Below are positions 16,342 through 25,300 of a stretch of DNA of 46,422 nucleotides, one piece after another (the first letter of the stretch is position 1; each line of letters opens with the position of its first letter). This DNA comes from Oscillospiraceae bacterium (GTDB lineage: Bacteria; Bacillota; Clostridia; Oscillospirales; Oscillospiraceae). The stretch spans positions 1 through 46,422 of the forward strand of contig WQWL01000012.1 in the NCBI GenBank assembly GCA_009785345.1, in the 5' to 3' direction. The notes beneath the pieces are model-generated. The model was not told the origin of the DNA, did not search any database, and was given only the letters and a program-made list of their open reading frames with translations. The position numbers were made by a program, and so were the translations under genes.

Positions 16342-18453
16342 ATGTGGGAGAAATATAAAGATATCGTATCGCATATCTCAGTTGAATCCGGCGTCATCAA
16401 TCATGTTGCCGATTGGGTATCTTCAAACGGATATAAGAACATTCTCGTAGTAAGCGATCCAAATACTCGACGCGTTGCCGGCAAGCGGGTGATTGATTCA
16501 CTCATAGCTGCCGGTCTTTGTGTATTTGAGTGCAAATTCACAATGGATGAGCCTCTTCCTGATGAGCACTCTATTGGAATTCTTACCGCAGCGTATTCTC
16601 CGGAGATTGATCTGATTCTTGGCGTTGGCTCAGGAACGATTAACGATATCTGTACATATGTCGGAGCAAAAGTTGGCTGTCCATCAGCCATAGTCGGCAC
16701 TGCAGCATCCATGGACGGATATGCTTCACTCGGTAGTGCCATGTTACTTAGTGGTTTGAAAGTAACCCCACCATCTCAATGCGCTGTTGCCATTTTTTGC
16801 GATATTGATATTTTATCCGAAGCTCCAATGATTCTTACGGCTGCCGGACTTGGCGATATGCTCGGCAAACTTACTGCACTGGCTGATTGGCGATTATCAC
16901 ATCTCCTGGTCGGAGAACCAATGCCGGAGGATATTGTTTCGCTTGTTGAAAATGCTTTGACCAAAATTACTGCCGGTATTCCTCACTTGTCTGCCAAGCT
17001 TTCTGCCCATGATCACAATCTATCATCTGCATCACAAAAAGGTTCAGATGAAGCTTACCGGGATGCCATCAAAAGCATCACCGAAGGACTAATTCTGACC
17101 GGGATAGCCATGAGCATATATGGTGACAGTCGCCCTGCATCCGGAACTGAGCATCATTTGGCACATTTTTGGGAAATGAGAATGCATGCAGAAGATAGAA
17201 CCCCTGCTCTTCACGGCATTAAGGTCGGACTTGCTACCATCGTTGGTCTTGAGTTATGGAAAAATCTCGCTAATACTTTGTGTACTGACCAGCTTCTTCC
17301 AAAGAACGCACCTCCATGTGCAACTGATTCATATGAAAGTGATATCCGTCAACTATATGGACATAGTGCTGAAAACGTGCTTCTAACCAGCAATCCAAAC
17401 CTCTCATATGAACATATAATCTCACACAAACAAGCAATACTTAAAATAGTAGACTCGTTACCATCACCAGAGGCTGTTGCAGAAATGCTGCGTTCCGTGG
17501 GCGCTCCGATACGTCCGTCCGACATTAATCTAAGTAAAGATACTTTGTACAACAGTGTTATATATTCTCGAGATAGAAAAAAAACATACACTGTTTTGCA
17601 ACTACTCGGAGATTTGGGTTTACTAGAAATATTTGCACAACGAATATGCACATATTTCGAAAATGTTGCACTCAAAGACATCAAGTGCTTTGTACTAGAC
17701 ATGGACGGAACAATATATCTTGGTGATAATCTTTTCCCATTTACAACGCAATCATTAGACATCTTGAAATCAAGTGGAAAAGATTTTGTTTTCTATACAA
17801 ACAATTCATCCCAAAATTCTGCGCATTACATAAATAAATTGCAACGAATGAAAATTGAAATTACGCCCGATAAGCTATTGATGTCAACACACGTACTCCT
17901 TGCACATTTGGAAAAGTTGCAAGAGAACTCATCCCTTGGTCGTCATGTATTCGTTTCCGGAACTAAGGCATTGCGTGATGACTTTATGTCTGCTGGATAC
18001 ACACTGACAGAAACATATCCTGATTTTGTTGTGCTCGGGTTTGATACCGATATGGATTATGCGCGGCTAACCATGCTCTGTGATTTTGTTCGTGCAGGTC
18101 TACCATACTTCGGCGTACACGTAGACTATAATTGTCCTATTCTTGACGGATTTATCCCGGACTGTGGCTCACTCGCTGCCGCTGTCAAAGCATCCACAGG
18201 CGTCATTCCTGATTTTTTTGGAAAACCATCAAGACATACACTAGATTATATTATCAATAAAACTGGCTATCGTGAAAATGAACTCTGTTTCATCGGTGAT
18301 CGTATGTATACCGATATCGCTATCGCATCAGGAACACAGGCAAGTTCAATTCTCGTGCTTTCCGGTGAAACAAAAGCTAATGATTTGAAAACATCAGAGT
18401 TTATACCGGATCTTGTCTTGAATGATTTGTCAGAATTAGGAGCATACCTGTAG
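16342..18453 (+). CDS. fused glycerol-1-phosphate dehydrogenase (AraM-like) and HAD-IIA phosphatase
   Basis: Residues 1 to about 430 match AraM/EgsA-type sn-glycerol-1-phosphate dehydrogenases, which reduce dihydroxyacetone phosphate with NAD(P)H and a metal. Visible are the nucleotide block LGVGSGTINDI, the metal Asp in GTAASMDGYAS (about 122-132), and His ligands in GTEHHLAHFWEMR (about 268) and LHGIKVG (about 289). Residues about 445-703 are a complete NagD-like HAD-IIA phosphatase: DMDGT, YTNNSS, FFGKPSRH and FIGDRMYTDI. Together they could make G1P and remove its phosphate, or act on related polyol phosphates; this coupling is inference. AAGGGAG precedes the ATG. The end abuts the convergent XRE gene with no gap. 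I know AraM and NagD as separate proteins, so the fusion is notable. Confidence 0.88.
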   Translation: MWEKYKDIVSHISVESGVINHVADWVSSNGYKNILVVSDPNTRRVAGKRVIDSLIAAGLCVFECKFTMDEPLPDEHSIGILTAAYSPEIDLILGVGSGTINDICTYVGAKVGCPSAIVGTAASMDGYASLGSAMLLSGLKVTPPSQCAVAIFCDIDILSEAPMILTAAGLGDMLGKLTALADWRLSHLLVGEPMPEDIVSLVENALTKITAGIPHLSAKLSAHDHNLSSASQKGSDEAYRDAIKSITEGLILTGIAMSIYGDSRPASGTEHHLAHFWEMRMHAEDRTPALHGIKVGLATIVGLELWKNLANTLCTDQLLPKNAPPCATDSYESDIRQLYGHSAENVLLTSNPNLSYEHIISHKQAILKIVDSLPSPEAVAEMLRSVGAPIRPSDINLSKDTLYNSVIYSRDRKKTYTVLQLLGDLGLLEIFAQRICTYFENVALKDIKCFVLDMDGTIYLGDNLFPFTTQSLDILKSSGKDFVFYTNNSSQNSAHYINKLQRMKIEITPDKLLMSTHVLLAHLEKLQENSSLGRHVFVSGTKALRDDFMSAGYTLTETYPDFVVLGFDTDMDYARLTMLCDFVRAGLPYFGVHVDYNCPILDGFIPDCGSLAAAVKASTGVIPDFFGKPSRHTLDYIINKTGYRENELCFIGDRMYTDIAIASGTQASSILVLSGETKANDLKTSEFIPDLVLNDLSELGAYL

Positions 18454-18792
18454 CTATGCATACTGAATCTCGGTACCGTATTCTTCTACGTACATACGTT
18501 CAACATAACCAAGAATTTTATATCTATTAGTATCAGGTAATTTTCTGAACATGCCCAGAAGATTCTGCTCAACTTCACTGACAAGAGCGGCAGATGCGCC
18601 TTCTAAAAGTAACCAGTCTAATGGCACACCATAATAATCTGCCATCATCCTAAGCGTTGGCTTTCTGGGTACTGCTAAATCATGCTCCCACCTATATATA
18701 GAATTCATTGACACCTGTAATATTTTGCTCTGCTCACTCAGAGTTTTTTTTGTTTTAAGTCGAAGGTTTCGTAGCTTTTCTCCAAGGCTCAT
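18454..18792 (-). CDS. XRE-family transcriptional regulator, 112 aa
   Basis: Residues about 5-62 form a helix-turn-helix of the Cro/C1 type (LRNLRLKTKKTLSEQSKILQ, then VSMNSIYRWEHDLAVPRKPTL) continuing into MMADYYGVPLDWLL. The remaining 45 residues may mediate dimerisation. AAGGAGG precedes the ATG. It is divergent from the M24 peptidase gene (233 nt between starts) and converges on the fusion gene. A chromosomal regulator of the phage-repressor fold; its target is unknown, possibly its own promoter or the peptidase gene. Confidence 0.85.
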   Translation of the reverse strand: MSLGEKLRNLRLKTKKTLSEQSKILQVSMNSIYRWEHDLAVPRKPTLRMMADYYGVPLDWLLLEGASAALVSEVEQNLLGMFRKLPDTNRYKILGYVERMYVEEYGTEIQYA

Positions 18793-19025
18793 ACCTTTCC
18801 TCCTTGATTATCGGCTGGATTTTTATATCCAAGATTAGCATCTTCTTGTATCGAAATTACGCTGTTTCTTTCTGCAATTAATTATACTTTTTTTTGATAA
18901 TTTTTCATCACCCGTATGGGTATATTTTTTATAAATACTACATTTTTTCAATTTGAATGTTGACAGTGACCTAATAATTCGTTATTGTGATATTATAATT
19001 AACTACGAAATGGAGTGCCGTACAC

Positions 19026-20123
19026 ATGAAAAAACAACATATTGATAAATTAGTAACATTAATGAATGCCGAGGGCATGGATGCTATTTTAGTCTGTCCA
19101 TCCGAAGAGCTAAAGTTTCTTATAGGATTTTCGCCCATGATGTGCGAAAGATTCCAAGGAATGTTCATAAAAAGGGATGGAGACATTTTCTATCTGTGTA
19201 ACTCAATTTACACTGGCGAGGTTGAGCTTGTTCTCAATGACACAAGAATTCTCACGTGGTATGATAGAGAGTTTATGGCAGATGCAGTGCATAATTTACT
19301 TGCCGATGAAGGGCTTCACGGCGCAAAAATAGGTGTCAACTCATCAGCACCTGCATTTTGCTTGGCAGACATTTCTGAAAAGTCAGGCATTACATTTGTA
19401 AATGCCAGACCGCTTCTTGAAGAAATGCGAATAATCAAGTCTGCTGATGAACTTGAAAGTTTAAGAATATCTGCTTCAATAACAGACAAAGTGTTCAGCG
19501 ATGTAATTGGCTTTATTAAGCCGGGAATGAAAGAAGCAGAAATAAAAGATTTTGTACTCTCAGCAATGGTTGAGTACGGCGGTAGTAGACCATGGGCACT
19601 CGTCGCATCCGGTGTAAACTCTAGCTTCCCGCACTATCAAGGCAGCAGCCGTACAATCGAAGCACAGGATGTTATCTTGTTTGATTTTGGTTGTACATAC
19701 AATGACATGTGTTCTGATGTTTCTCGTATGGTCTTTGTAGGCGAACCGACCGAAGAGCAAAAGAAGATATATGAAATTTGTCGCACGTCTACCGAAGCAG
19801 GCGAAGCAGCATGCTTTGAGGGTGCATTTATTCCAGATATTGAAAAAATATCAAGAGCTGTTATAGAAGACGCAGGCTATGGCGAATACTTTACAACACG
19901 CCTGGGACATGGCATTGGATTCATGGGACATGAGGCACCGGATATCAAGCTCAGTAATCCTAGAAATCTCGAAAAAGGCATGTGCTTTACAATAGAGCCG
20001 GGCATAAATTTACCCGGCAAGTTCGGTATGCGTGTGGAAGATGTTGTTGCAATAACAGAAAATGGCACTGAAATTCTCAATAAATCAACACATGAGATGA
20101 TAATTATAGGGTCTAGGGGATAG
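19026..20123 (+). CDS. M24 family Xaa-Pro aminopeptidase-like protein
   Basis: The N-terminal creatinase-like domain covers about residues 1-130. The C-terminal pita-bread metallopeptidase domain shows the dimetal ligands: DFGCTYNDMCSD, LGHGIGFMGHE, CFTIEPGI and RVEDVV. At 365 residues it is the length of bacterial Xaa-Pro peptidases (PepQ/YpdF type), which cleave peptides with Pro at the second position in the cytoplasm. TGGAGTG precedes the ATG. The final I-G-S-R-G and stop come from the dispersed TTAGGG repeat, the same four last residues as in tdk. The polyphosphate-kinase-like gene lies 130 nt downstream, behind a repeat element. Confidence 0.9.
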   Translation: MKKQHIDKLVTLMNAEGMDAILVCPSEELKFLIGFSPMMCERFQGMFIKRDGDIFYLCNSIYTGEVELVLNDTRILTWYDREFMADAVHNLLADEGLHGAKIGVNSSAPAFCLADISEKSGITFVNARPLLEEMRIIKSADELESLRISASITDKVFSDVIGFIKPGMKEAEIKDFVLSAMVEYGGSRPWALVASGVNSSFPHYQGSSRTIEAQDVILFDFGCTYNDMCSDVSRMVFVGEPTEEQKKIYEICRTSTEAGEAACFEGAFIPDIEKISRAVIEDAGYGEYFTTRLGHGIGFMGHEAPDIKLSNPRNLEKGMCFTIEPGINLPGKFGMRVEDVVAITENGTEILNKSTHEMIIIGSRG

Positions 20124-20137
20124 GAATTAGGGGTTAG
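20105..20137 (+). repeat. TTAGGG-type dispersed repeat, copy B (M24 peptidase stop)
   Basis: The copy contains ATAGGGTCTAGGGGATAG (20106-20123), giving I-G-S-R-G-stop to the peptidase, and continues with ATTAGGGGTTAG to 20137. Confidence 0.75.
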
Positions 20138-20236
20138 TTTTCGATTAATAGTGTTGCTGAATGCAATATACTGCCTCGTAACATGCTTAACAAATTGAGT
20201 TTGTCATTGCATACGGTGCGAGAGTCTAACCCCTAA
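20127..20236. repeat. 110-bp element with 11-bp terminal inverted repeats
   Basis: TTAGGGGTTAG (20127-20137) and its exact reverse complement CTAACCCCTAA (20226-20236) bound the segment. Inside are further inverted pairs: ATGCAAT with ATTGCAT and, within that, ACAAA with TTTGT. It could form a long branched hairpin in the peptidase-to-kinase spacer. Confidence 0.55.
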
Positions 20237-20253
20237 AAAATGGAGGTGCTATC

Positions 20254-21783
20254 ATGCTTAGTGATGTAGATGTTTCTCGAAAACTTAGTAGTGAAGACTA
20301 TAAATCAGAAATAGAATCTCTTGGGTTATCCCTTTGTGAAATGCAACGAACATGCAGAGAAGAAAATATACCGGTTGCAATAATTTTTGAGGGATGGAGT
20401 GCTGCCGGCAAAGGTTCGCGTATAAAATCATTAATGCGCTACCTTGATCCACGTGGATTTGAGGTGTTTACAACACAAAAAGCTACCAGAGACGATAAAC
20501 TGCGACCGTATATGTGGCGCTATTGGCGGCTTTTGCCGTCAAATGGACGCATTCACATTTTCGATCGCAGTTGGTATCAACCTCTAATGAATGGTTTCAG
20601 AAAAAAAGAAGCCGCGTTGGCAGAACCGGTATATGACATTAAGTCATTTGAGAAGACATTAGTTGATAGCGGAATGGTTCTTATTAAAATCTTTTTACAT
20701 GTCTCAAAAGATGAACAAGAAAAACGTTTGAATTCGCTTGCAGCAAATCCGGACACTGCTTGGAGAGTTCGTAAGTTAGATACGAAGCAAAACCGAAAAT
20801 ACAAAAAAACTCAACTTCGTTTTGAGCATATGTTATATGCAACAAATCACGATGCTGCCCATTGGACAATAGTTGAGGCTAATAGTAGTCGATTTGCAGA
20901 TGTTAAAGTCTATAGAACAGTACTTTCAGCAATGGAAAGAGCTGTGCATACAAAGCGTCATAAATCAACAGATGACGTTAAAAGTGATTTTGACGTAAGT
21001 GCAACATCAAATATTGCCACTGCACCAGAGTACGATAATCCGAAGCATTTGATTGCAAGTAATTCCAGACTTGCAGCAGTTGATTTGATGAATAAAGCAC
21101 TTGAACGAAGCGAGTATGGCAATAGACTCAAATCAGCCCAGAACGAGCTCTCACGCATTCATAACGAAATGTATCAACAAAGGCAGCCTGCAGTAATCGT
21201 TTTTGAAGGGTGGGATGCTTCTGGCAAAGGTGGAGCGATAAAGCGCACAGTTGCACCACTCGATCCACGTGGTTATAAAGTCGCGCCATTCGGCGCACCA
21301 AATGACATAGAAAAAGCACATCATTACCTATGGCGTTTTTGGAATGAGGTGCCGAAAGCGGGACATTTGACTATATTTGACCGCAGTTGGTACGGACGTG
21401 TCATGGTGGAGCGTGTTGAAGGTTTTTGCACAGTTGCTGACTGGAAACGAGCCTTTAGTGAAATAAATGATTTTGAAAAACAGCTCGTGGACAGTGGGAT
21501 ATTAGTGGTGAAGTTTTGGCTTCATATTACTCCTGATGAACAACTAAAGCGCTTTGAGCAAAGAACAAATACTCCTGCAAAAAAATGGAAAATCACCGAT
21601 GAAGACTGGCGAAATCGAGACAAATGGAACCAATATCTTGAGGCCGTTGACGAAATGTTATTGCGTACATCCACAGAACATGCTCCGTGGACAATTGTAG
21701 AGGCTGTCGATAAACTTTACGCACGAGTGAAAGTTATTGAAACCGTGAAGGAACGTCTTGAATCTGCACTCAAAGACAAGTAA
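20254..21783 (+). CDS. pap: two-domain PPK2 kinase (polyphosphate:AMP phosphotransferase-like)
   Basis: Two PPK2 domains lie in tandem. The first has Walker A GWSAAGKG (about 47-54) and lid/Walker B FDRSWY (about 102-107). The second has GWDASGKGG (about 319-327) and FDRSWYGRVMVERV (about 374). The duplicated, roughly 500-residue layout is that of class II PPK2 enzymes, which phosphorylate AMP to ADP with polyphosphate in the cytoplasm. In such proteins the C-terminal domain is usually the catalytic one; here both keep Walker A and the FDRSWY block. TGGAGGTG lies 6 nt before the ATG. Confidence 0.9.
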   Translation: MLSDVDVSRKLSSEDYKSEIESLGLSLCEMQRTCREENIPVAIIFEGWSAAGKGSRIKSLMRYLDPRGFEVFTTQKATRDDKLRPYMWRYWRLLPSNGRIHIFDRSWYQPLMNGFRKKEAALAEPVYDIKSFEKTLVDSGMVLIKIFLHVSKDEQEKRLNSLAANPDTAWRVRKLDTKQNRKYKKTQLRFEHMLYATNHDAAHWTIVEANSSRFADVKVYRTVLSAMERAVHTKRHKSTDDVKSDFDVSATSNIATAPEYDNPKHLIASNSRLAAVDLMNKALERSEYGNRLKSAQNELSRIHNEMYQQRQPAVIVFEGWDASGKGGAIKRTVAPLDPRGYKVAPFGAPNDIEKAHHYLWRFWNEVPKAGHLTIFDRSWYGRVMVERVEGFCTVADWKRAFSEINDFEKQLVDSGILVVKFWLHITPDEQLKRFEQRTNTPAKKWKITDEDWRNRDKWNQYLEAVDEMLLRTSTEHAPWTIVEAVDKLYARVKVIETVKERLESALKDK

Positions 21784-21838
21784 TCTATGCACAACTACCT
21801 ACCTGATGTATCGTATCTTAACCATCTAAATACCGCAC

Positions 21839-22027
21839 TCATAACCTAAGTAGTCGGCTTTTCTTTGCTTCAAGTTCATCTGAAGAAATAATTCCGTCTA
21901 ACTCAAGTTGTTTCAGTTCTCTCAACAATTCAACAATATTGCAACTTGTTGCACTGGAAATAATAAATGTTTTCGCGGAATGCATCGTAGCTTTCTTTGT
22001 TTGTACCATCTCATTTAATTCAAACAC
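21839..22027 (-). CDS. SHOCT-domain small protein, 62 aa
   Basis: The GTG start at 22025-22027 has AAAGGAG exactly 8 nt upstream, strong support for a real gene. Residues about 32-62 (VELLRELKQLELDGIISSDE, then LEAKKSRLL) match the SHOCT domain, a short C-terminal oligomerisation motif. The N-terminal half is unassigned. Its promoter is nearly identical to that of the ECF sigma operon, so I infer membership of that regulon. A 100-nt leader with a 10-bp hairpin precedes it. It has no neighbour in its transcript. Confidence 0.7.
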   Translation of the reverse strand: MFELNEMVQTKKATMHSAKTFIISSATSCNIVELLRELKQLELDGIISSDELEAKKSRLLRL

Positions 22028-22065
22028 AATATTAACTCCTTTATAATCAAATAATTTTCGTCATG

Positions 22066-22099
22066 GCAAGCTAATTCATTATTTATGCTATTAGCTTGC
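22066..22099 (-). promoter_or_regulatory. leader hairpin of the SHOCT gene
   Basis: GCAAGCTAAT (22066-22075) and ATTAGCTTGC (22090-22099) form a perfect 10-bp stem with a 14-nt loop in the 5' leader, between promoter and ribosome site. No T-run follows on the minus strand. Confidence 0.55.
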
Positions 22100-22124
22100 T
22101 TCTCTATTCTTCCTTCTACTTATA

Positions 22125-22153
22125 TAATCCGATTTTAGATATGAAAGTGTTGC
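22125..22153 (-). promoter_or_regulatory. ECF-type promoter of the SHOCT gene
   Basis: On the minus strand GCAACA (22153-22148) and CGGATTA (22131-22125) are separated by 16 nt, the spacing and AAC/CG pattern of ECF promoters. The surrounding block matches the sigma-operon promoter at 27568-27596 closely, including upstream TTTTTCAAA and the AAAAT before CGGATTA. Confidence 0.65.
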
Positions 22154-22222
22154 TATTTTTTGAAAAAAATTTATTATTTTTTTACATTTCATGTTATACT
22201 CCTGTGAAACAATTAAAATTAA

Positions 22223-22255
22223 AAGGCAAGTTAGTCAATAGCTCTAACTTGCCTT
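22223..22255 (-). terminator. intrinsic terminator of the sigma/surface-protein operon
   Basis: AAGGCAAGTTAG (22223-22234) pairs perfectly with CTAACTTGCCTT (22244-22255), 12 bp with a 9-nt loop. On the minus strand TTTTAATTTTAATTG follows the stem. Confidence 0.85.
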
Positions 22256-22318
22256 ATGTATTAAACTGATGGTGTTGTTTACCGTGCGCTATCGCGTTCT
22301 ACAGATGCGTGCCTCCAA

Positions 22319-25300
22319 TTATCTGACTCTGCTGGTTGCTGGTCTACTTCGTTGCGCATTATTATCGTGTTCGCCTCCTGCCCACTGTACACTAAACCTG
22401 TTTTGTAGTGCGTTGCTTGATATGTTTGACTCAACTGTGAAATCAATAACAATCTCGTTGTCTTGTCCAAAGCCTGCCGGAACAGCTCCAAAGAAAAACC
22501 CTATTGCCGAGTAGTGCAGATTACCTGGTTGCGATAGCTCGAAGCTAAATGGTTGGCTTGCATCTATTCCGGTGCGATATACTTGCCAAACACCACTTCC
22601 ATAAACCATATATACAATATCATAAGTTATTCCGATTCCACCTGTAAATGCTGGTAATTCTGCTGATGCAAAATTCATTCTTTCTCCAGGAACATTTATA
22701 ATTGTAAATTCCGACACTGCACGGTTGGTATAGTTATGGAAGTTACGCAGTGACCATCTGGCTGTTTTATATGTTGGTTCAGTGGGTTCGCTTGGAGTTT
22801 CATCTTCTTCCGGTGGCTCTTCATCGTCACCATCATCGTCGACATCATCATCGTCGACATCATCGTCGTCATCGTCATCGTCGTGTGCCGATTCATAAAT
22901 AACCCATACTGCAACGAGACCTATCACATCACCCACAATTACGGAACTCAGCGTGTTGATGTTTGTTGTATCATCCAATATATGTGTATTTGCCGTTGGT
23001 GCGGGTACAATAAACGAACCGTACAAATCACTTGTGTCTAAATCGCTGATATAATTTTGATGCGATATTCCACCTAAATGTACTAACCAACCTTCAAATA
23101 CATACACGTTGTCACTTGGAAGTGTATTTCTGTCCAATACATGTGCGAGATCAAATGCTGTGCCAACTCTGTAAATATATTGACGACCCGTGGGGTTGTT
23201 GTCCATATCGCGGTTTAAATTACCGTTTTCGTCACGCAAATAATAGTAAACACGAATATTTCGATACTCATCTGGAGGAGGCGGTGGAGGTGGTTCTTCT
23301 ATTTCTTCCCATTGGGCAACAAATGTCATATCACCGATGACAATAACATTTCCGATTTCTTCGGGTGATAATACTTCACCTGTTCCTGCAGGAACAATTT
23401 GCAGCCATCCTATGAACATATAATTTTCACGACTCGGGCTTATCACCGTTCCAATCTCTTGATTTTGCAATATTACTCTATCCCCAGGTATTCCGGTTAC
23501 ACCAGTTCCACCGGGTTCGAATGTTATTGTGTAGATTGGGGGTGGCGGTCCAAAAGGTCGAGTCCATGCTCCTACAAACATCATATTCTGTGTGACAATA
23601 ATGTTGCTAACATCTTCGGACGATAAAAGTTCCCAACTTCCTGTCGGAGCTTCCGGAAATACTTGTACCCAACCATCGAATATATACCCGATACTACTTG
23701 GCGTTGATACCATACCTCCGTCGGTGTAAATTGCTTCATTATAATACACCAGTCTGTCACTTGGCATTCCTGATACATTTGTCGGAACTACCGCACCACT
23801 ATGTGCAAGATCAAATGTTATCTCAAATGTTGGTGGTAAAACTGGATAAGACTCCAAATTGATAGTTATTTCTTTATCACTATTATAAATTACAACATGT
23901 ATGAGTTCTTCCAAGTCTTTAAAGTCTGGATGGCTCGCATAAACATAATATGCTCCATTATATAATTCCGCAAAATGCCAACCGCCTATGTCGGTGGTGC
24001 AATCCAATATGATATAACCGTTTTCATCCCGGATTACGACTGCGGCATAGGGAATTGGCTCACCATCTTCATTTTCCACCATTACCAATAATGTGGATGG
24101 TGTCGGTTCTATCAGACCTTCCAATACAGATCTGATATCATAATTATTAAATGCATGAGTATTGTTTAATGCGCCGGAGACGTAGGTCCAACTTCCGGGG
24201 TTTATTCTTATGCTGTGTGCAAGGTTTAGTGAATCATTTATCTTAAATCCCGCTGTTGCAGTATTTGACGAGAATGTTGCGTTCGAAAATATCCGTATTC
24301 GTTGCAACTCTGCTGCAGTTCCCCAATTCACACCACCACCGTATACTGCAGTATTATCAACAACCAATCCGTTGTAAATGGTGGTTATACCCGAACTACA
24401 AATTCCACCGCCACTTGAAAATGACAAATTTGCAAATATTATGCCGTGGTGCATTGTGAATGTACCGGTGTCCGAAACTCTTACACCCCCACCGCCTCGT
24501 GTTCCTACGTCTTCGGATACATTCGTAGATCGGTTATTACTAATTACACCATCATACATTACAAATGTTCCATTCACACATACGCCACCACCATGAGTAT
24601 TAGCTGTGTTGTTATTTATCGAACCACTGTTCATCACTAAAGCACCGGCATTAACTCGAATGCCGCCACCACATCCGGATGCATTGTTACGGCTGACAAA
24701 CCCTTCATTAATCGTGATTACGCCATTTACAACATCTACACCGCCACCATTGACAGCCATATTACCGGTAATTATACTACCAGCTTCCAGGTACAAACGC
24801 CCACCCTGCGAAACAACAACACCACCACGATGTGTAGTCGCATTTGCTCCACACAATGTTATGTCCTCAAGAATTAGAGTGCCGCCATCTACTACGAAAT
24901 GACGCCCTCCCGTTACTTTTCTTAGTGTTCCGACTCCGAAACCGTTGAAAACCACCGTCATTCCTGCCGGGATAGTTAACGTCATATCCATAGTAATGGT
25001 ATCCGCTAAATATATACGGTAAAATCCTGAGTCTGTCATCACATTGTTAAACAAATAATTAAGATCACCAAAATCGCTGATGACATACGCACCCAACATT
25101 TCAATGCCAACATCATCTTCGATATCGTCATATTCGTACGTATAATCATCGTTATACTCATAATTATACTCATTTTCGTACTCGTGTTCGTCGTACTCAG
25201 ACAAGTAATCATAATCCGGTTGCTCATATGAGTTATAATCATCATATTCAGGAATTTCAACAATGGGCGGCTCTGCATCAGGTGGCTCCGCATACTCAAC

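Noticed and set aside
16294-20236. TTAGGG runs as telomere-like sequence
   Set aside because: The units are few, degenerate, dispersed within the chromosome and tied to gene ends, with no long tandem array.
22831-22884. Tandem ATC/GTC repeats as a CRISPR or regulatory repeat
   Set aside because: They are in-frame Asp codons of the surface protein, with no spacers and no cas genes.
24256-24902. Several plus-strand open frames inside the surface-protein gene
   Set aside because: They are Pro/Thr-rich reflections of the Gly/Asn-rich beta-helix repeats on the other strand and have no ribosome sites.
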